Positions 1-9,913 are shown, counted from the stretch's first letter. The stretch: DNA of 64,000 nt from Paraconiothyrium sp. Pb-2020 (GCA_022419385.1 JAJUBI010000001.1:248001-312000); one strand, 5' to 3'. The notes: generated by a model not told the origin, from the sequence alone. Numbers and translations: made by a program.

Positions 1-307
1 ACCAAGACAATTGTCTGACAACTCAACTCGCAAGCGTTTGAGCGCGATGGGACAAATATATCTATAAGCTCCTGGAAGATCAGAGATGCCTCTATTGTCT
101 TCGAATCTAATGAAACTTAACACTCGCATATGTCTACAACTCTGTTATCTGCGACCATTCTATTGATTACTGCACTCTATTGCCGTGCCGCTCGGCGTAT
201 CTGACCAACAATATCATGCCGACCAAACACAATGCCCAGCCAACCACAACCGACAATGCCACGACCTCAACCTCCAACAAGAACATCTTCATCAGGTTTC
301 TCTATCA

Positions 308-717
308 ATGGCCACTCCGCAAACTCCATCACGCATGTCGCTCCGCCAGCAAATCTCTAGTCATCTCATCCAAGCACGACTCTATCAAGACGCTGCCCAG
401 GCCAGAGGTTCCTCCGCAGTAAGTCTATCTCTAGTTCATACTAAATGCGATATGAAAGCTCATTTCTACAGGATATACAACACTTCCTTAGTGATCCGCC
501 GGGGCAGAGGATCCTTTAAGTACGATACCGTATCATCAACGGCTTCAAGGATTCTGACAGTGAAAGTGCCAATGCACAAGAAACCTACGTTCGCCGGGTT
601 CATGATGCGATGAAGGAAGATCAGCACAGCACGGATGTGCGTAATGGGAATTGATGGTTGCAGGTGGAGGAGATGCAGGCATCGAAAGGGGATGAATACC
701 ATAGTGGCAGACACTAA
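308..717 (+). pseudogene. Decayed unknown gene with two in-frame stops
   Basis: The reading frame opens at ATG 308 (MATPQTPSRMSLRQQ...) and has an intron at 419-471 with GTAAGT and TTCTACAG ends. It then continues in one frame to a TAA at 715, interrupted by TAA at 517 and TGA at 652. That the frame stays coherent across both stops, and that its last part (KEDQHS..VRNGN..WL.VEEM) recurs in the related copy at 4390, indicate a former gene and not chance. The TAA at 517 would be CAA before a C-to-T change in a CpA context. The family is not recognised. The surroundings are repeat-rich. Moderately sure it is a relic; function unknown. Confidence 0.45.
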
Positions 718-990
718 AAGTTGGACTTCTTGGATTGGAGAGTACGTCTCACGTAACGCGGTGCAGTGTTGGATCAATATTTCTAGGATGTATCGTAGCT
801 TGAGTTATCCTACTTCACACTGTTAAGGTCTGAAGTACGAGCGCACTGGTCCAATGAAGCAGGTGTTGCTGGTCGTGCGGAAGGTGCGCGCTAGTATATA
901 CAGGCAACGGATGCTGCCTTTCTCCCACAATTCTTACAATCGACATGTTAACACTACTAAGACTAGATGCCCCCATTGTAAACTTATGCT
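613..990 (+). repeat. Diverged duplicated block, copy 1
   Basis: This block aligns, with many substitutions and small indels, to 4390-4759. Shared anchors include GGAAGATCAGCACAGCA, GTGGAGGAGATG, GGTGCGCGCTAG and CCCATTGTA. It covers the 3' end of the decayed gene plus about 270 bp of downstream sequence. It ends at the sequence that in copy 2 is split by a MITE, so this copy preserves the empty insertion site near 965-995. Confidence 0.75.
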
Positions 991-1571
991 TCAACGTAAT
1001 CGGCCCTAAAGGCAGAGCGTAGAAGTGTTCTAGCGATGTGAAAGCCTCTAAATATTTGCTTTTATGTTGGTGCTCCGTGGGGCAGATAGCGCAGGGCTAT
1101 GCAAGCGAGTCGATTTGGCAGCCATCGACGGATGTAAGGTGGAGCCGCTTTTTGCCTTGAATGCCAGTCCTCGTCTTGTGGGCCCCTTGCATGCATACGT
1201 GTGTATATGTAGGATTGCTGTTTATACGTACCAATGGTGACGACCGCGTGTTGAAGATGTTCGGTGTCAATGCTGTTAATTTATGGAGCGCGCTTAATGT
1301 AGATCTCGCATAGGGTAGTCAGGCGTGTGAGAGTGAGCGGGTTCGTGTGTATGGCAATTGCGGCACCGTGTATATAGATGGTGGTGCAAGAGTAAGAAGA
1401 GTTTACTATCCCTTCCTACAGTAGTAGTTGACATTTGCGACTCTACTAATCATTATATTCTGATCCCCAGCTTTCTCCCCACCGTGAAACAAGTAAGCCG
1501 AAATCGTTTCATCCTCCAAACGCATCGGCGAGTTCTGCTACCCTTTGGAAGTCTCAGACGGAAGGGCCGTC
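991..1571. other. Intergenic, no gene seen
   Basis: Short reading frames occur here on both strands, but none has a recognisable product, a splice pattern or a plausible start. The segment lies downstream of the relic at 308-717 and at the 3' side of the minus-strand gene that stops at 1572, so it may hold the terminator and 3' UTR of that gene. Confidence 0.5.
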
Positions 1572-2216
1572 TCAACAGCCCCTCGCGTCCTTGAGCTTCT
1601 TCGGGATATCAGACTTGACGTCCTTGTTGGGCTGTCGGATGACTTCAGACAAATGTTCAACTCGATTGCGAAATACCTCAGAAAAGGAGTGCGAACGCAT
1701 GAGTACACAGCCATGGTCAATACACTCGTTGCCTTTGAGCAGTCCTTTGCACGGGATCGGAATGTGTACCAGGATCTTCGTGGCGTCGGTGTCGTCGTGG
1801 TGGTATGGATTCGAGTGGTTACAATTGTTGTGGGTCCAATCTTGACAGGTATGCACAGATGCTACGCAACGCTTTTCGTGTGTTTTTGCATGCTCCTTTC
1901 CGCCGATCATATTACGAATATCGTAATCACACTGAGCGCTGATATAACGGACGATTGTCTCGACGCCGCCGGCATCCACCCAGTGTCGAATCCACCAATG
2001 GTCCTTGAGCGCGATATCATAGTCATCGTCCAGGATATCCTCATCTGTTATTACTTGGAACTTCGAAGGCACCTCTGTCTCAATGTCCTCCCGTGCTCTC
2101 TTTAGCGGAATAGACGCGGGTGGGTCCACAAACCTTCTCTTTCGTGAACCGTGATCGTGATGGGAGTTGTCGTGGTCAAACTGGCGGGCGTTACGGTAGC
2201 GGTCGCCGAGCTGCAC
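1572..2216 (-). CDS. CCCH-like zinc-finger protein, 5' end uncertain
   Basis: This is a 214-codon open stretch read on the minus strand. It is rich in His, Asp and Cys and holds two Cys/His clusters, around CQDWTHNNCNHSNPYHH and CKGLLKGNECIDHGC. These resemble the spacing of fungal CCCH fingers but are not a clean match. There is no ATG at the 5' edge. The frame enters from a CAG acceptor at about 2213, and the frame upstream of a GTGAGT donor at about 2311 (ending LNL) joins it in phase 0. The first exon is unresolved; a candidate ATG reading METRF lies at 2500. The first 20 residues come from DNA homologous to the GLEYA adhesin exon 2 read in another frame. Nucleic-acid binding is only a guess. 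Confidence 0.4.
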   Translation of the reverse strand: MQLGDRYRNARQFDHDNSHHDHGSRKRRFVDPPASIPLKRAREDIETEVPSKFQVITDEDILDDDYDIALKDHWWIRHWVDAGGVETIVRYISAQCDYDIRNMIGGKEHAKTHEKRCVASVHTCQDWTHNNCNHSNPYHHDDTDATKILVHIPIPCKGLLKGNECIDHGCVLMRSHSFSEVFRNRVEHLSEVIRQPNKDVKSDIPKKLKDARGC

Positions 2217-2400
2217 TTGTCAGGGGAGATAAGTTAACAGTAGCCTAGGTATACTTACAAGGTTGGGGTTAGAATAGACAAGATAATTTAACAGTAGCCT
2301 GGGTATACTCACAAGGTTGAGGTTGGGATGGACAGGACTAGAGCAGTACTTGGTGGCGGCTGCATCCTTTTGGAGCCCTGGATGTATCTTCGCAAAACAG
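2150..2400 (-). repeat. Antisense copy of GLEYA exon 1/intron 1/exon 2
   Basis: Read on the minus strand, this segment matches 6640-6860 of the adhesin gene. It has the end of exon 1 (AAGGATGCAGCCGC..AGTACTGCTCTAG), the donor GTGAGTATAC, the intron tail and the start of exon 2 (CAGCTCGGCGACCGCTACC). The exon-end plus donor segment occurs twice in tandem here, giving one GTGAGT and one GTAAGT donor. A 2-bp deletion relative to the parent changes the frame. Confidence 0.85.
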
Positions 2401-2907
2401 CATCATTGGAGAAGGCAATATAGTCGACGAGAGTCTCGAGCTCATACGCGAAGAGTTGAAGAGGCGTTGACCGCGGCATCACCAGGAAACGAGTTTCCAT
2501 ACGCGTGGGTCAGCGATGAAACATATGTAGATCAGCATAACAGAACTGGTTGTATATTGTATTTGTAAGTGAGATGGGTAGCTTCCCCGTCACCGGTGAG
2601 TCTGGGAACACTTGGAAGTTGCGTTCCCGATGTCATGAGACAGACTTTCCCATGTGCGCTCGGAGAGGCAAGCACCGTGATACGCTGTAACAGTATGCTA
2701 CTGAGCCTTTTTCGTTGACTTTGGTGTTCATCGAGGCCGGTTTTTTCCTACAGCGAGCATGATTGAAGGAGACTTGGCGCGTGAAGGTGGCTCATGAATT
2801 GCTTGACATGTGTGCTTGTCATGTGTGTCGCCTCCTGTATAATGAGGCCGCGAAGTCGTTGCCGCATGACCTGCGATGACGTACTGATGGCGGCACCTGG
2901 GGCGTTG

Positions 2908-2931
2908 CGTGGGAAGTCGCGACTTCCCACG
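2908..2931. promoter_or_regulatory. Perfect 24-bp palindrome
   Basis: Twelve bases, CGTGGGAAGTCG, are followed directly by their exact reverse complement with no spacer. It lies about 260 bp upstream of the ATG at 3192. A dyad this long could be a dimeric regulator site or a cruciform-forming sequence. No known factor is assigned. Confidence 0.6.
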
Positions 2932-2968
2932 AACACAAACATCCACTTCTACGTGTACTGAACCTCTT

Positions 2969-3164
2969 CCTCCATCCCCATCTCACCCACTCGCCACCAT
3001 CACCCACCACCACCGTTCGTCCGCTGTTTCGTGTGTCTGTGTTTCTTAAACACGTTGTTTCTTCGTTTTCGTCTATTTTCCTCCATCCCCATCTCACCCT
3101 TCACCACCACCCACCACCATCGTCCGTCCGCTTCCTTGAACACGTTGTTTATCCGTTTTCGTCT
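2969..3164 (+). repeat. Pyrimidine-rich tandem duplication
   Basis: Two copies lie at 2969-3074 and 3079-3164. Both start CCTCCATCCCCATCTCACCC, run through an ACCACC-rich stretch, and end with ACACGTTGTTT and GTTTTCGTCT. The second is about 20 bp shorter. C/T-rich leaders of this kind are common just upstream of well-expressed fungal genes. Confidence 0.8.
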
Positions 3165-3191
3165 CGCTCTTGAAGTCTGACAGGCATTCGG

Positions 3192-4183
3192 ATGTCTGGT
3201 CAGTATGATCATGGCAACTATTACTATTCTCACGGGACTATAATGCCGCGTGAGTTGCCTGGTACTTGTCAGCAGCCAGTTAGCTTACCTCTGTCATAGC
3301 AAATCGGGCCCACCCGTTCAGTGTCGGCTTTGGAGAAGGCCGGCACCCGCCTGGTTTGGACTACGACCGGCAACCCACTCACTATGGTATGTACGAAGGT
3401 CCACCGCGAGATCTGCGTCACGAGTACGACAACCGGCACCCGCCTGGTTTGGACTACAACCGGCAACCCACTCGCTATGGTATGTACGAAGGCCCACCGC
3501 GAGATCTGCGTCACGAGTACGACCGGCAACCCACTCGTATGCCCTATGGTATGTACGAAGGTCCACCGCGAGATCTGCGTCACGAGTACGACAATCGGTA
3601 CGGTCCACCGCGAGACAGTCACGATCAAGGACAGCGTCGCTCACACTATGAGGACTTTGCACCTGTTGGATTTAGAGAAGTCCGGCATCCACAAGGTAGA
3701 CATGACCAAGGACCGCGTCGATCACACTACGAGGACATGTCTGGCGGCTTTCGAGAAGGCCACCGTGCGACATACGGGTATGGACAAGGCCCAGATCACC
3801 CGCGTCAGTACCCGCAGGATCCACGACGTCCGCTCTACCACCAGGATCCATACGTTCGTCACGCAGGCTATTCAGACAACGCCGGCTTTGGAGAAGGCCG
3901 GCATTCTGCTTCACGCGTCCGGACGAGAGCAAGATCTGAGTCACCACTGGATCCAGATGAGGAGCCGCCACGTCGACGCAGGGCTCGGGGCACACGTCGA
4001 TCGTTCAACGAGGAGGCCCCTGCCGGCTTTAGAGAAGGCCGGCCTTCGGACGCTCATGCTTCGCGAGCCATTTCATCACCACGGCAGTCAAGCAATCAGA
4101 TTCATCGATCACGCGACCGCCGTCGCCGAGCTACACATGTAAAAGAGGAGATCAAACAGGAGATCAAAGAGGAGATAATTTAA
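3192..4183 (+). CDS. Tyr/Arg-rich low-complexity repeat protein
   Basis: Exon 1 is 3192-3249, the intron 3250-3299 (GTGAGT to CATAG), and exon 2 3300-4183, for 313 residues. The start is the first ATG, MSGQYDHGNYYYSHG. Residues about 30-120 hold three near-identical copies of a unit around RQPTRYGMYEGPPRDLRHEY, nearly identical also in DNA, so the expansion is recent. The degenerate motif GF(G/R)EGR recurs through the protein. A basic Arg-rich stretch follows and the tail reads VKEEIKQEIKEEII, three consecutive psi-K-x-E sites of the SUMO-acceptor type. There is no signal peptide or membrane segment. Composition resembles disordered RNA-binding or condensate-forming proteins, which is inference. 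The last codons overlap sequence antisense to the adhesin intron. No family recognised. Confidence 0.65.
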
Positions 4184-4389
4184 TAGTAGCCTGGGTATAC
4201 TTACAAGGTTGAGGTTGGGGTTGTTGTTGAGGCAGGGGCCTCTGGTGTTCGGCAGGAGCTTCCTAGTTAGCTCTGTTTATAGGCTGCTCGCAGCACCCTA
4301 CTAATTCATCACTCTTACACCTCATTTCATCAGGGATGGACAGGATTATTTAACAGCAGCCTGGGTATACTCACAAGGTTGAGGTTAGG
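4130..4389 (-). repeat. Two more antisense adhesin exon-intron fragments
   Basis: On the minus strand, 4130-4230 and 4335-4389 each carry the CTCAACCTT / GT(A/G)AGTATACC donor region and a TTAAAT intron segment found in the GLEYA gene at 6735-6780. The first also has the CGGCGAC-like start of exon 2. The second runs directly into the decayed-gene copy at 4390. The 100 bp between the two fragments has no recognised content. Confidence 0.75.
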
Positions 4390-4497
4390 ATGCAGGAAGA
4401 TCAGCACAGCATTAATGTGCGGAATGGGAATGGATGGTTGGAGGTGGAGGAGATGTAGGTATCGAGAACGTATGACTACCAGGAAGGCAGACACTAG
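4390..4497 (+). pseudogene. 3' fragment of the decayed gene, copy 2
   Basis: The frame MQEDQHSINVRNGNGWLEVEEM is followed by TAG (4456), then VSRTYDYQEGRH and a final TAG (4495). It parallels the end of the relic at 308-717. Where copy 1 reads ATG CAG GCA, this copy reads ATG TAG GTA: two C-to-T changes, both at CpA, as repeat-induced point mutation (RIP) would leave. Only the 3' end is present, so this is a truncated duplicate. Confidence 0.55.
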
Positions 4498-4759
4498 ACT
4501 TGAGCTTCTCGGGTTAGACCATCCTCTCACTTCAGGCTGTACGATGTTACGTCAGGACTTTGAACGTATCATAGGTTGAGTTGCCCCAGGCTACACTGTC
4601 AAGATGGGAATTATAAGCACTTCGATCTGTCGAAGCAGGCGCTTCTGAGCGTACGACAGGTGCGCGCTAGCCTATGTAGGCAGCATCCACTGCACGTTTC
4701 TTCATTTCTCTTAGAACCAACTTGTTCACACTACCTGTATGTTCCCATTGTACGCTTTA
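4390..4759 (+). repeat. Diverged duplicated block, copy 2
   Basis: This is the partner of 613-990. Its right end (CCCATTGTACGCTTTA) is cut by the MITE at 4760 and resumes after 5130 with TACTTCGAC, matching the uninterrupted ACTTATGCTTCAAC of copy 1. Confidence 0.75.
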
Positions 4760-5130
4760 GGGCCTGTTCGGTACGGTGGTGATCGGAGTGTGTGATCCGA
4801 CGCATGCGGTATAGCTGGCGTTTAGGGGTACCCAGTGTGATCTAAAGCATCTATGACAATAGGCTTTAGATAAAATAAATAGGTGCCTACCAGTACTCAG
4901 CACTGGCCAGCTTTATAAGGGCTTAAAGGGGTAAGGAGGCTATTATTATAGGGTAAAGTTAGCACTAAATAGGGGTTTTTTAGTTAGCGAAAGCTACTTA
5001 AATTGTCCCTTTATTTATAACGCACAAATAACAATTGTACCAAACAGGTGCTTTATTAAATTTACAGGATTTCTATAAGTAGCAAAGTTCGGATGAGATA
5101 TCACCGATCACCACCGTACCGAACAGGCCC
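4760..5130. mobile_element. PIF/Harbinger-like MITE, 371 bp
   Basis: Perfect 27-bp terminal inverted repeats begin GGGCCTGTTCGGTACGG at 4760 and end as the exact reverse complement at 5130. The element is flanked by TTA on both sides (4757-4759 and 5131-5133), a 3-bp target duplication. The interior is AT-rich and has no transposase frame, so the element is non-autonomous. The GGGCCTGTTYGGTA-type terminus and TTA duplication are typical of the PIF/Harbinger superfamily. The related block at 613-990 shows the site without the insertion. Confidence 0.9.
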
Positions 5131-5133
5131 TTA

Positions 5134-6569
5134 TACTTCGACAGAATCAGCATTCCACGAGAACCTAATTATCTACCATTATGGTCATTCGCGACCAAGA
5201 AACTCATTGTGACGTCTCTCCGAGGTCCTTGCAGCGATGATCGCTCGTATTGAAAGTGTCTTTAGTCGTGATCGACCAGCGAGCCGCAAGTGGTTTCGGC
5301 CACGATCGAAATGAAGACCAAGTGCGTGTGACTCCTAGATAATTTCTCAGAAGTTTCAGATGGAAATTCGGCCTGCGACGTCTACAAGAGTAAATAAATA
5401 CCTTCTACAACACCACCTCTGTATCTGAACTAGAGAACCTTGAGCTTTCGCAGAGGATTTTCCGCACAGAGTAGTACTGCTTGTGGCCTAGTTGCTCTCA
5501 ACGTCGCCGAGTCAAGCTGACTGCGTAGCTACTAGTCAGGGGTCGCTCGCGCACAAGGCCGATGTAGACATGCTTAAGCGAAGAGCGGAGGATGCGCGTA
5601 CTTCGGCTGTATAGAGTCAATTAGTGTAAGTTCCAGATCATTGTAGTGGTCACTCGGCAATAGACATTTTGAAAAGTCTGCCAGGGTACCTGGGCAAACA
5701 TGATCAGATCTGGGCGACGAGGACACACATGTAACTGGTTCGTAAGGAAGCTCTAGACTTTTAGCTACAATGCAGTCAGTGTGTCAAGATGCCGCTTGGA
5801 TACAGCTTGCGTACCTACCCTGTGCGACGATCGCGCAAATTGCGATAAATTTGGACGACGTGCAAAAGCAATCCAAGGGCGCAGTGGTGTCTTGAACATA
5901 CACTCAGACAACTGCCACTGCCGATGCCATGCCTTTCTGTACATATGCGAATTGCTTCCTCGCGCAAAAGCACGGTCGCCTTTTCGCTTCGATCTAGACG
6001 GGAAAGATTCTTCAGGCCATGCACCAGCAGTTGAAGTTATTGGGCAGGCTGACGACTGCCACGAACACACGTGTCTCTGCAAGCACGAGGTGTCCCTGCA
6101 AATCAATATCAATCTGGGCGAGGCTGAACCAGAGGACAGCTGAATGGGGCGGACCTTTTCAGGGGTCCTGGGGATTTAGCGCCCGCGAGTACGACCGATC
6201 CGTCGTCCCCAGTCTCAATCCAGCCTAGACGACGCCCACAGCTTGCCAGATCGGGTAGAGGACGATCTGGATCACACTGACTTCGCGAAGCTACACCACT
6301 TCCGTTCAGGATAGCATCACGGAAAGACCGTCGCCGGCGCTCGACCTGCATCGCGACATGGGAGCTTGTATTGTAGATTTTCAGCCTCGTCCAGAACCAA
6401 GCGGGGAGAAGCGAAGCCATATGCCATGGCATCGGGCTCGCCGCCCATCTCTGGAGGTGTCCGAGTATAAAGACGACGGGTTTCGTGTTGAGGAAGAACC
6501 TCAGAAGCAGTCAACCGCTAGGCAAGAACACATCCAGCCTCTGAATTTCAATCGTTGTCAGCAGCAAAC
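5134..6569. other. Intergenic region upstream of the adhesin gene
   Basis: No gene is recognised. A 120-codon plus-strand frame at 5781-6143 (Cys-rich, ending GEAEPEDS) is open but has no known family, no signal peptide and no transcript-type evidence, so it is not called. The last 300 bp form the adhesin promoter. Confidence 0.45.
6466..6471 (+). promoter_or_regulatory. TATA box of the adhesin gene
   Basis: A consensus TATAAA lies 104 bp upstream of the chosen ATG at 6570, a usual distance for a fungal gene. Confidence 0.5.
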
Positions 6570-8010
6570 ATGCGTGGATCCATTGCACTTCTTCTGCCCG
6601 TGGCGGTCTCTGCAGCCCCAACTGTCGATCCGAAATTGATCAATGCTCTTTTTTGCAAAGCCAATAACCTCGTCCTCACTGTACTAGAGAAGGATGCAGC
6701 CGCTACAAAGTACTGCTCTAGCTTCCTATCTATCCCAACCTCAACCTTGTGAGTATACCTAAGCCACTAAATTATCTCCTCTAACAAGCGCAGCTCGGCG
6801 ACCGCTACCGTAACGCCCGCCAGTGTCACCACAACAACTCCCATCACGATCACGGCAGATACGGTCACCTCGACGCAGACACAGACGGCCACCATCACAG
6901 AGACAGATACCATCACATCCACCAGCACAAGCGTAAGCCGTTCTCGTAACCCAATCGAAAGCCACACTGATCATCGTAGACTGAGTACGCCACCATTACC
7001 TCCACGACTTCAACCTCTACAATCACCTGCTTGAACAGTGCTTACACCTATACCGCGCCTGTGGGTGTAGTACCATCAGATGGAGGAGATTCCTCAGCTC
7101 CAGCTCCTGAAGGAAAGCGTGGAGCCGCCACATACAGCAAGCCCAGTGCCATTCCTAACAATTGGTCAAACCAGTACATCTCTAGTGCCTGCTCTTGCCT
7201 CTCTATCCCCACATCTTCTGTCACCAGCACTACAACCACAACTCTGGTTCCGGGTACCATCACAGAGACCAGCACCATCAACGAGACTCCCAGTGCTACA
7301 GCGTGAGTACACATCAAAGCCCTGACACGAATTACAACTGACAGATGCACAGCACGACGACGGAGACGGAGACCGCAACCGAGACGTCAACTGCTACCGC
7401 GATTGAAACAACGACTTCCACTATCACCGCTTACGCAGTTGAAACGACCATTGCATCCAACGGCGTCCAGTACCGCAAGTACACACACAGCTTCAACGCC
7501 AACAACGGAGACGGAGGCTTCACGTCCACCTACTTCAAGGGCCGCACCGCCGAGTTCAGCGGCGCTCTAACCTCGCTCTCCTTCTCCACTCCCAACTGGC
7601 CAAGCGGCAGCTCGACCCTCACTCTCTCCGACGGCCGCTCCTTCGTCTCTGACCAGGCCGCCCTCCTCCTGCAGGGTTTCTTCATCGCCAAAGAAACTGG
7701 TACTTACACGTTCACCTCTTCCGGAAACGATGTCGACAACTACGGCTACGCGTGGTCGCGCGATAGCGCGTATTCGGCCTGGGACGACACTAATGCGGCG
7801 TTCAAGTCTTCACGGACGGCTGCTGCGTATATCACTGGAACTACCACGTTGGTGTTGAATGCGGGTGATGCGGTGCCGTTCACGTATCTTTGGGCCAACG
7901 GTGGCGGCGTCGGACAGAGCAAGGTGTACATCAGGTCGCCGAGTGGCCAGCAGACGACGAACTCTGCGGGATATTTTGTTCAGGCTTGCAGCAGCTCGGT
8001 TTTCGCGTAA
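6570..8010 (+). CDS. Secreted GLEYA-domain adhesin-like protein
   Basis: Four exons are read: 6570-6748, 6794-6932, 6980-7302 and 7353-8010, giving 432 residues. All junctions are GT-AG and keep phase. The N-terminus MRGSIALLLPVAVSAAPT is a signal peptide cleaved after an Ala. A Cys-containing module ending SIPTST occurs twice (about residues 30-60 and 150-180), each followed by a Thr/Ser-rich stretch likely to be O-mannosylated. The C-terminal 200 residues fit a GLEYA/PA14-type lectin domain, with strands around TYTFTSSGNDVDNYGYAW and a late LWANGGGVGQSKVYIRSP. Such domains bind glycans at the cell surface or in the wall. No GPI signal is visible. The exon 1/intron 1/exon 2 junction is the source, or a sibling, of the antisense fragments at 2150-2400 and 4130-4389. 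Confidence 0.85.
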
Positions 8011-9139
8011 GGAGGAGTGTCTGATACCCTGATGTAATGAGATCAACGTAAATGATCCGTATCTTAATACATAATGATGAACCACACTCATCCTGTGCTC
8101 ACGTGACACTACTTGAGAGGTAAAGAGCTGGCGTTGTATCCAGTCAACGTCAGGCAGATCTAGTTGAACGCTTGTGACGCTACGAGAGACATCCATCCAT
8201 ATATGCATGCTCGTATCGTGTATGTGTTGCCTACCATATCCACCCACCTGCATGTGAGTCACTCTACATTCCAGTCGGGCAGGAAAAGCGGGCCAAGCGA
8301 CAACCGACATGCACACGAACACTGCTGGGAATTGCATCCAAACGCCCAAACTATTGCTAGATTCATCAGGCTCAAGTTCCTGTGTTCTAGTGAGTTCATT
8401 GCTGGTCTCTACACCGCTCGGAGGGCTTCGCGTACTAGTCAGGTGTCAGATGATCTTCGGCCCCTCCTCAGCGGGCTGGAACCGTGGAACGCCGAGTGTC
8501 GAGAACCGTCGTCCGGCTCCTCCTCACGCGCTGCCATTGTTATGGCTTGTCGTAGTCGCCGCGAGCTGTCATCTGTTGGTTTCCTATCGTGCTGCAGGCG
8601 CCGCGTGACTCTTGTTGCAGTGAGCTGGCACAGCATCGGCGTTCTGGCCCCACCTCGTACGTCAACGTGAAACCCTGCCCCCCGGCTTAGCTTAGCTTAG
8701 CTCACCGCATCCCCAGCCGCCCTATAAATCCCCGCCTATCTACCCTCCCCTCCTCCTCCTCACCACCACAGTCGAAGCACGAATCCCGCCCTACGCCCGC
8801 CGTCCCCGAGCCCTCCCCCGAGCGATGCCGTTCCTCCCTGTCCTGTTAGGAAAGGCCGTCTGAAGATGAGGGCACCCCTCCGCCGCCGGGTGTCGCCGCA
8901 CACTGAGCCCAGTCATCGCCCTCCTTGCCCGGGAGGCCGGTCACGCGGGAATCGTGGTGCTAGGGACCCGGCGGAAGATGCCGCAGATATGCGACTGCTT
9001 GCAGTCGCGACAGGCCGAAAGGTCCTGGCACAGTCATGAAGCTTCAGACGCACCCTTCCTCCTTTCCCCGCCGTTGAGCGTCCTGTCTCCACGGCTGTCC
9101 TGCTGTTTGCAGGTTGCCGTGTAGCAGGCGCACCTGCGG

Positions 9140-9164
9140 ACCGCGTGGATGTACTCCACGCGGT
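9140..9164. repeat. Short inverted repeat, 10-bp arms
   Basis: ACCGCGTGGA is followed after 5 bases by its exact reverse complement. It is the first of several hairpins in this stretch. Confidence 0.7.
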
Positions 9165-9632
9165 GTGCTACATGCTGACTGTGCACGATCAGGTCGTCTG
9201 TTCGTAGCGGGAGACGCCCTCGCGCGTCTCGAGAGAGCACAGTGGGTACAGTGTTGTCGTACTGGGTACGCATCACTGTCTCCACCGATGGCATTGGATG
9301 CCTTCGGAAAACGTGGCCTTGGCCGAGATCACCGGGACTGCCTGTTTGTGCGTCGGGGTGAATACGGCAAGTGCAAGTGACGCTGTGTCGTCAACACAAG
9401 AGACCTACAGAACTGCTTTTGAGCAACTACTGAGTTTTACAGTTGGTGTATTGCGAGCGCGGACAGCCGTCGAGCTGATGGCGCAGGCCTACCCAACGAT
9501 CCTTTTGAGAGGGTGTTACCAGCGTGTACACCCGCATTCCGGTCCACACGTTTTGTGTGCGGAACCCTTGTCAAGATCTATTGCGAACCGCAAGATTTCA
9601 AAGATTTCAAACAATGATAACTTTTTTGGTTT

Positions 9633-9698
9633 GGACTATCTCGGTGAAGTTTCTTTCCAGAAGTTCCTTCAAGGAAAGAAACTTCACCGAGATAGTCC
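9633..9698. repeat. Foldback with 26-bp perfect arms
   Basis: The arms 9633-9658 and 9673-9698 are exact reverse complements (left arm starts GGACTATCTCGGTGAAG), separated by 14 bases. The spacer itself contains GAAG and CTTC, so the stem can extend to a 3-base loop. RNA from either strand would fold into one long hairpin. Confidence 0.9.
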
Positions 9699-9913
9699 GT
9701 CTTTGCGAAGGCCGTTTGAGCTGGGGCTTTTTGTACCCCCGCCGCTGGGAGCTGACAACCGTTTGTTCCAGACGGCATACGCTTCCAGCGGAAGATGCCA
9801 GCAGACATTGAGCTTCGTACGCGGAACTCTGACAGGCCGCAAGGCCCTTGGCAATTCTCGCTCTTGCGCACCCTCGCATTCTGCAGCTATCTCACGGATG
9901 GGCATGCAAGTGG

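Larger units (their letters stand above)
2401..3191. other. Upstream region of the repeat-protein gene
   Basis: No gene is recognised between the adhesin fragments and the ATG at 3192. The region holds a perfect 24-bp palindrome (2908-2931) and a tandem pyrimidine-rich duplication (2969-3164). Both fit a promoter and 5' UTR of the plus-strand gene. Confidence 0.5.

Noticed and set aside
1545..2105. 186-codon plus-strand frame
   Set aside because: It overlaps the minus-strand Cys/His-rich frame, which has the better composition and a splice-compatible upstream exon.
5781..6143. 120-codon Cys-rich plus frame
   Set aside because: It has no signal peptide, family, intron pattern or supporting context. 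Left as an unsupported frame.
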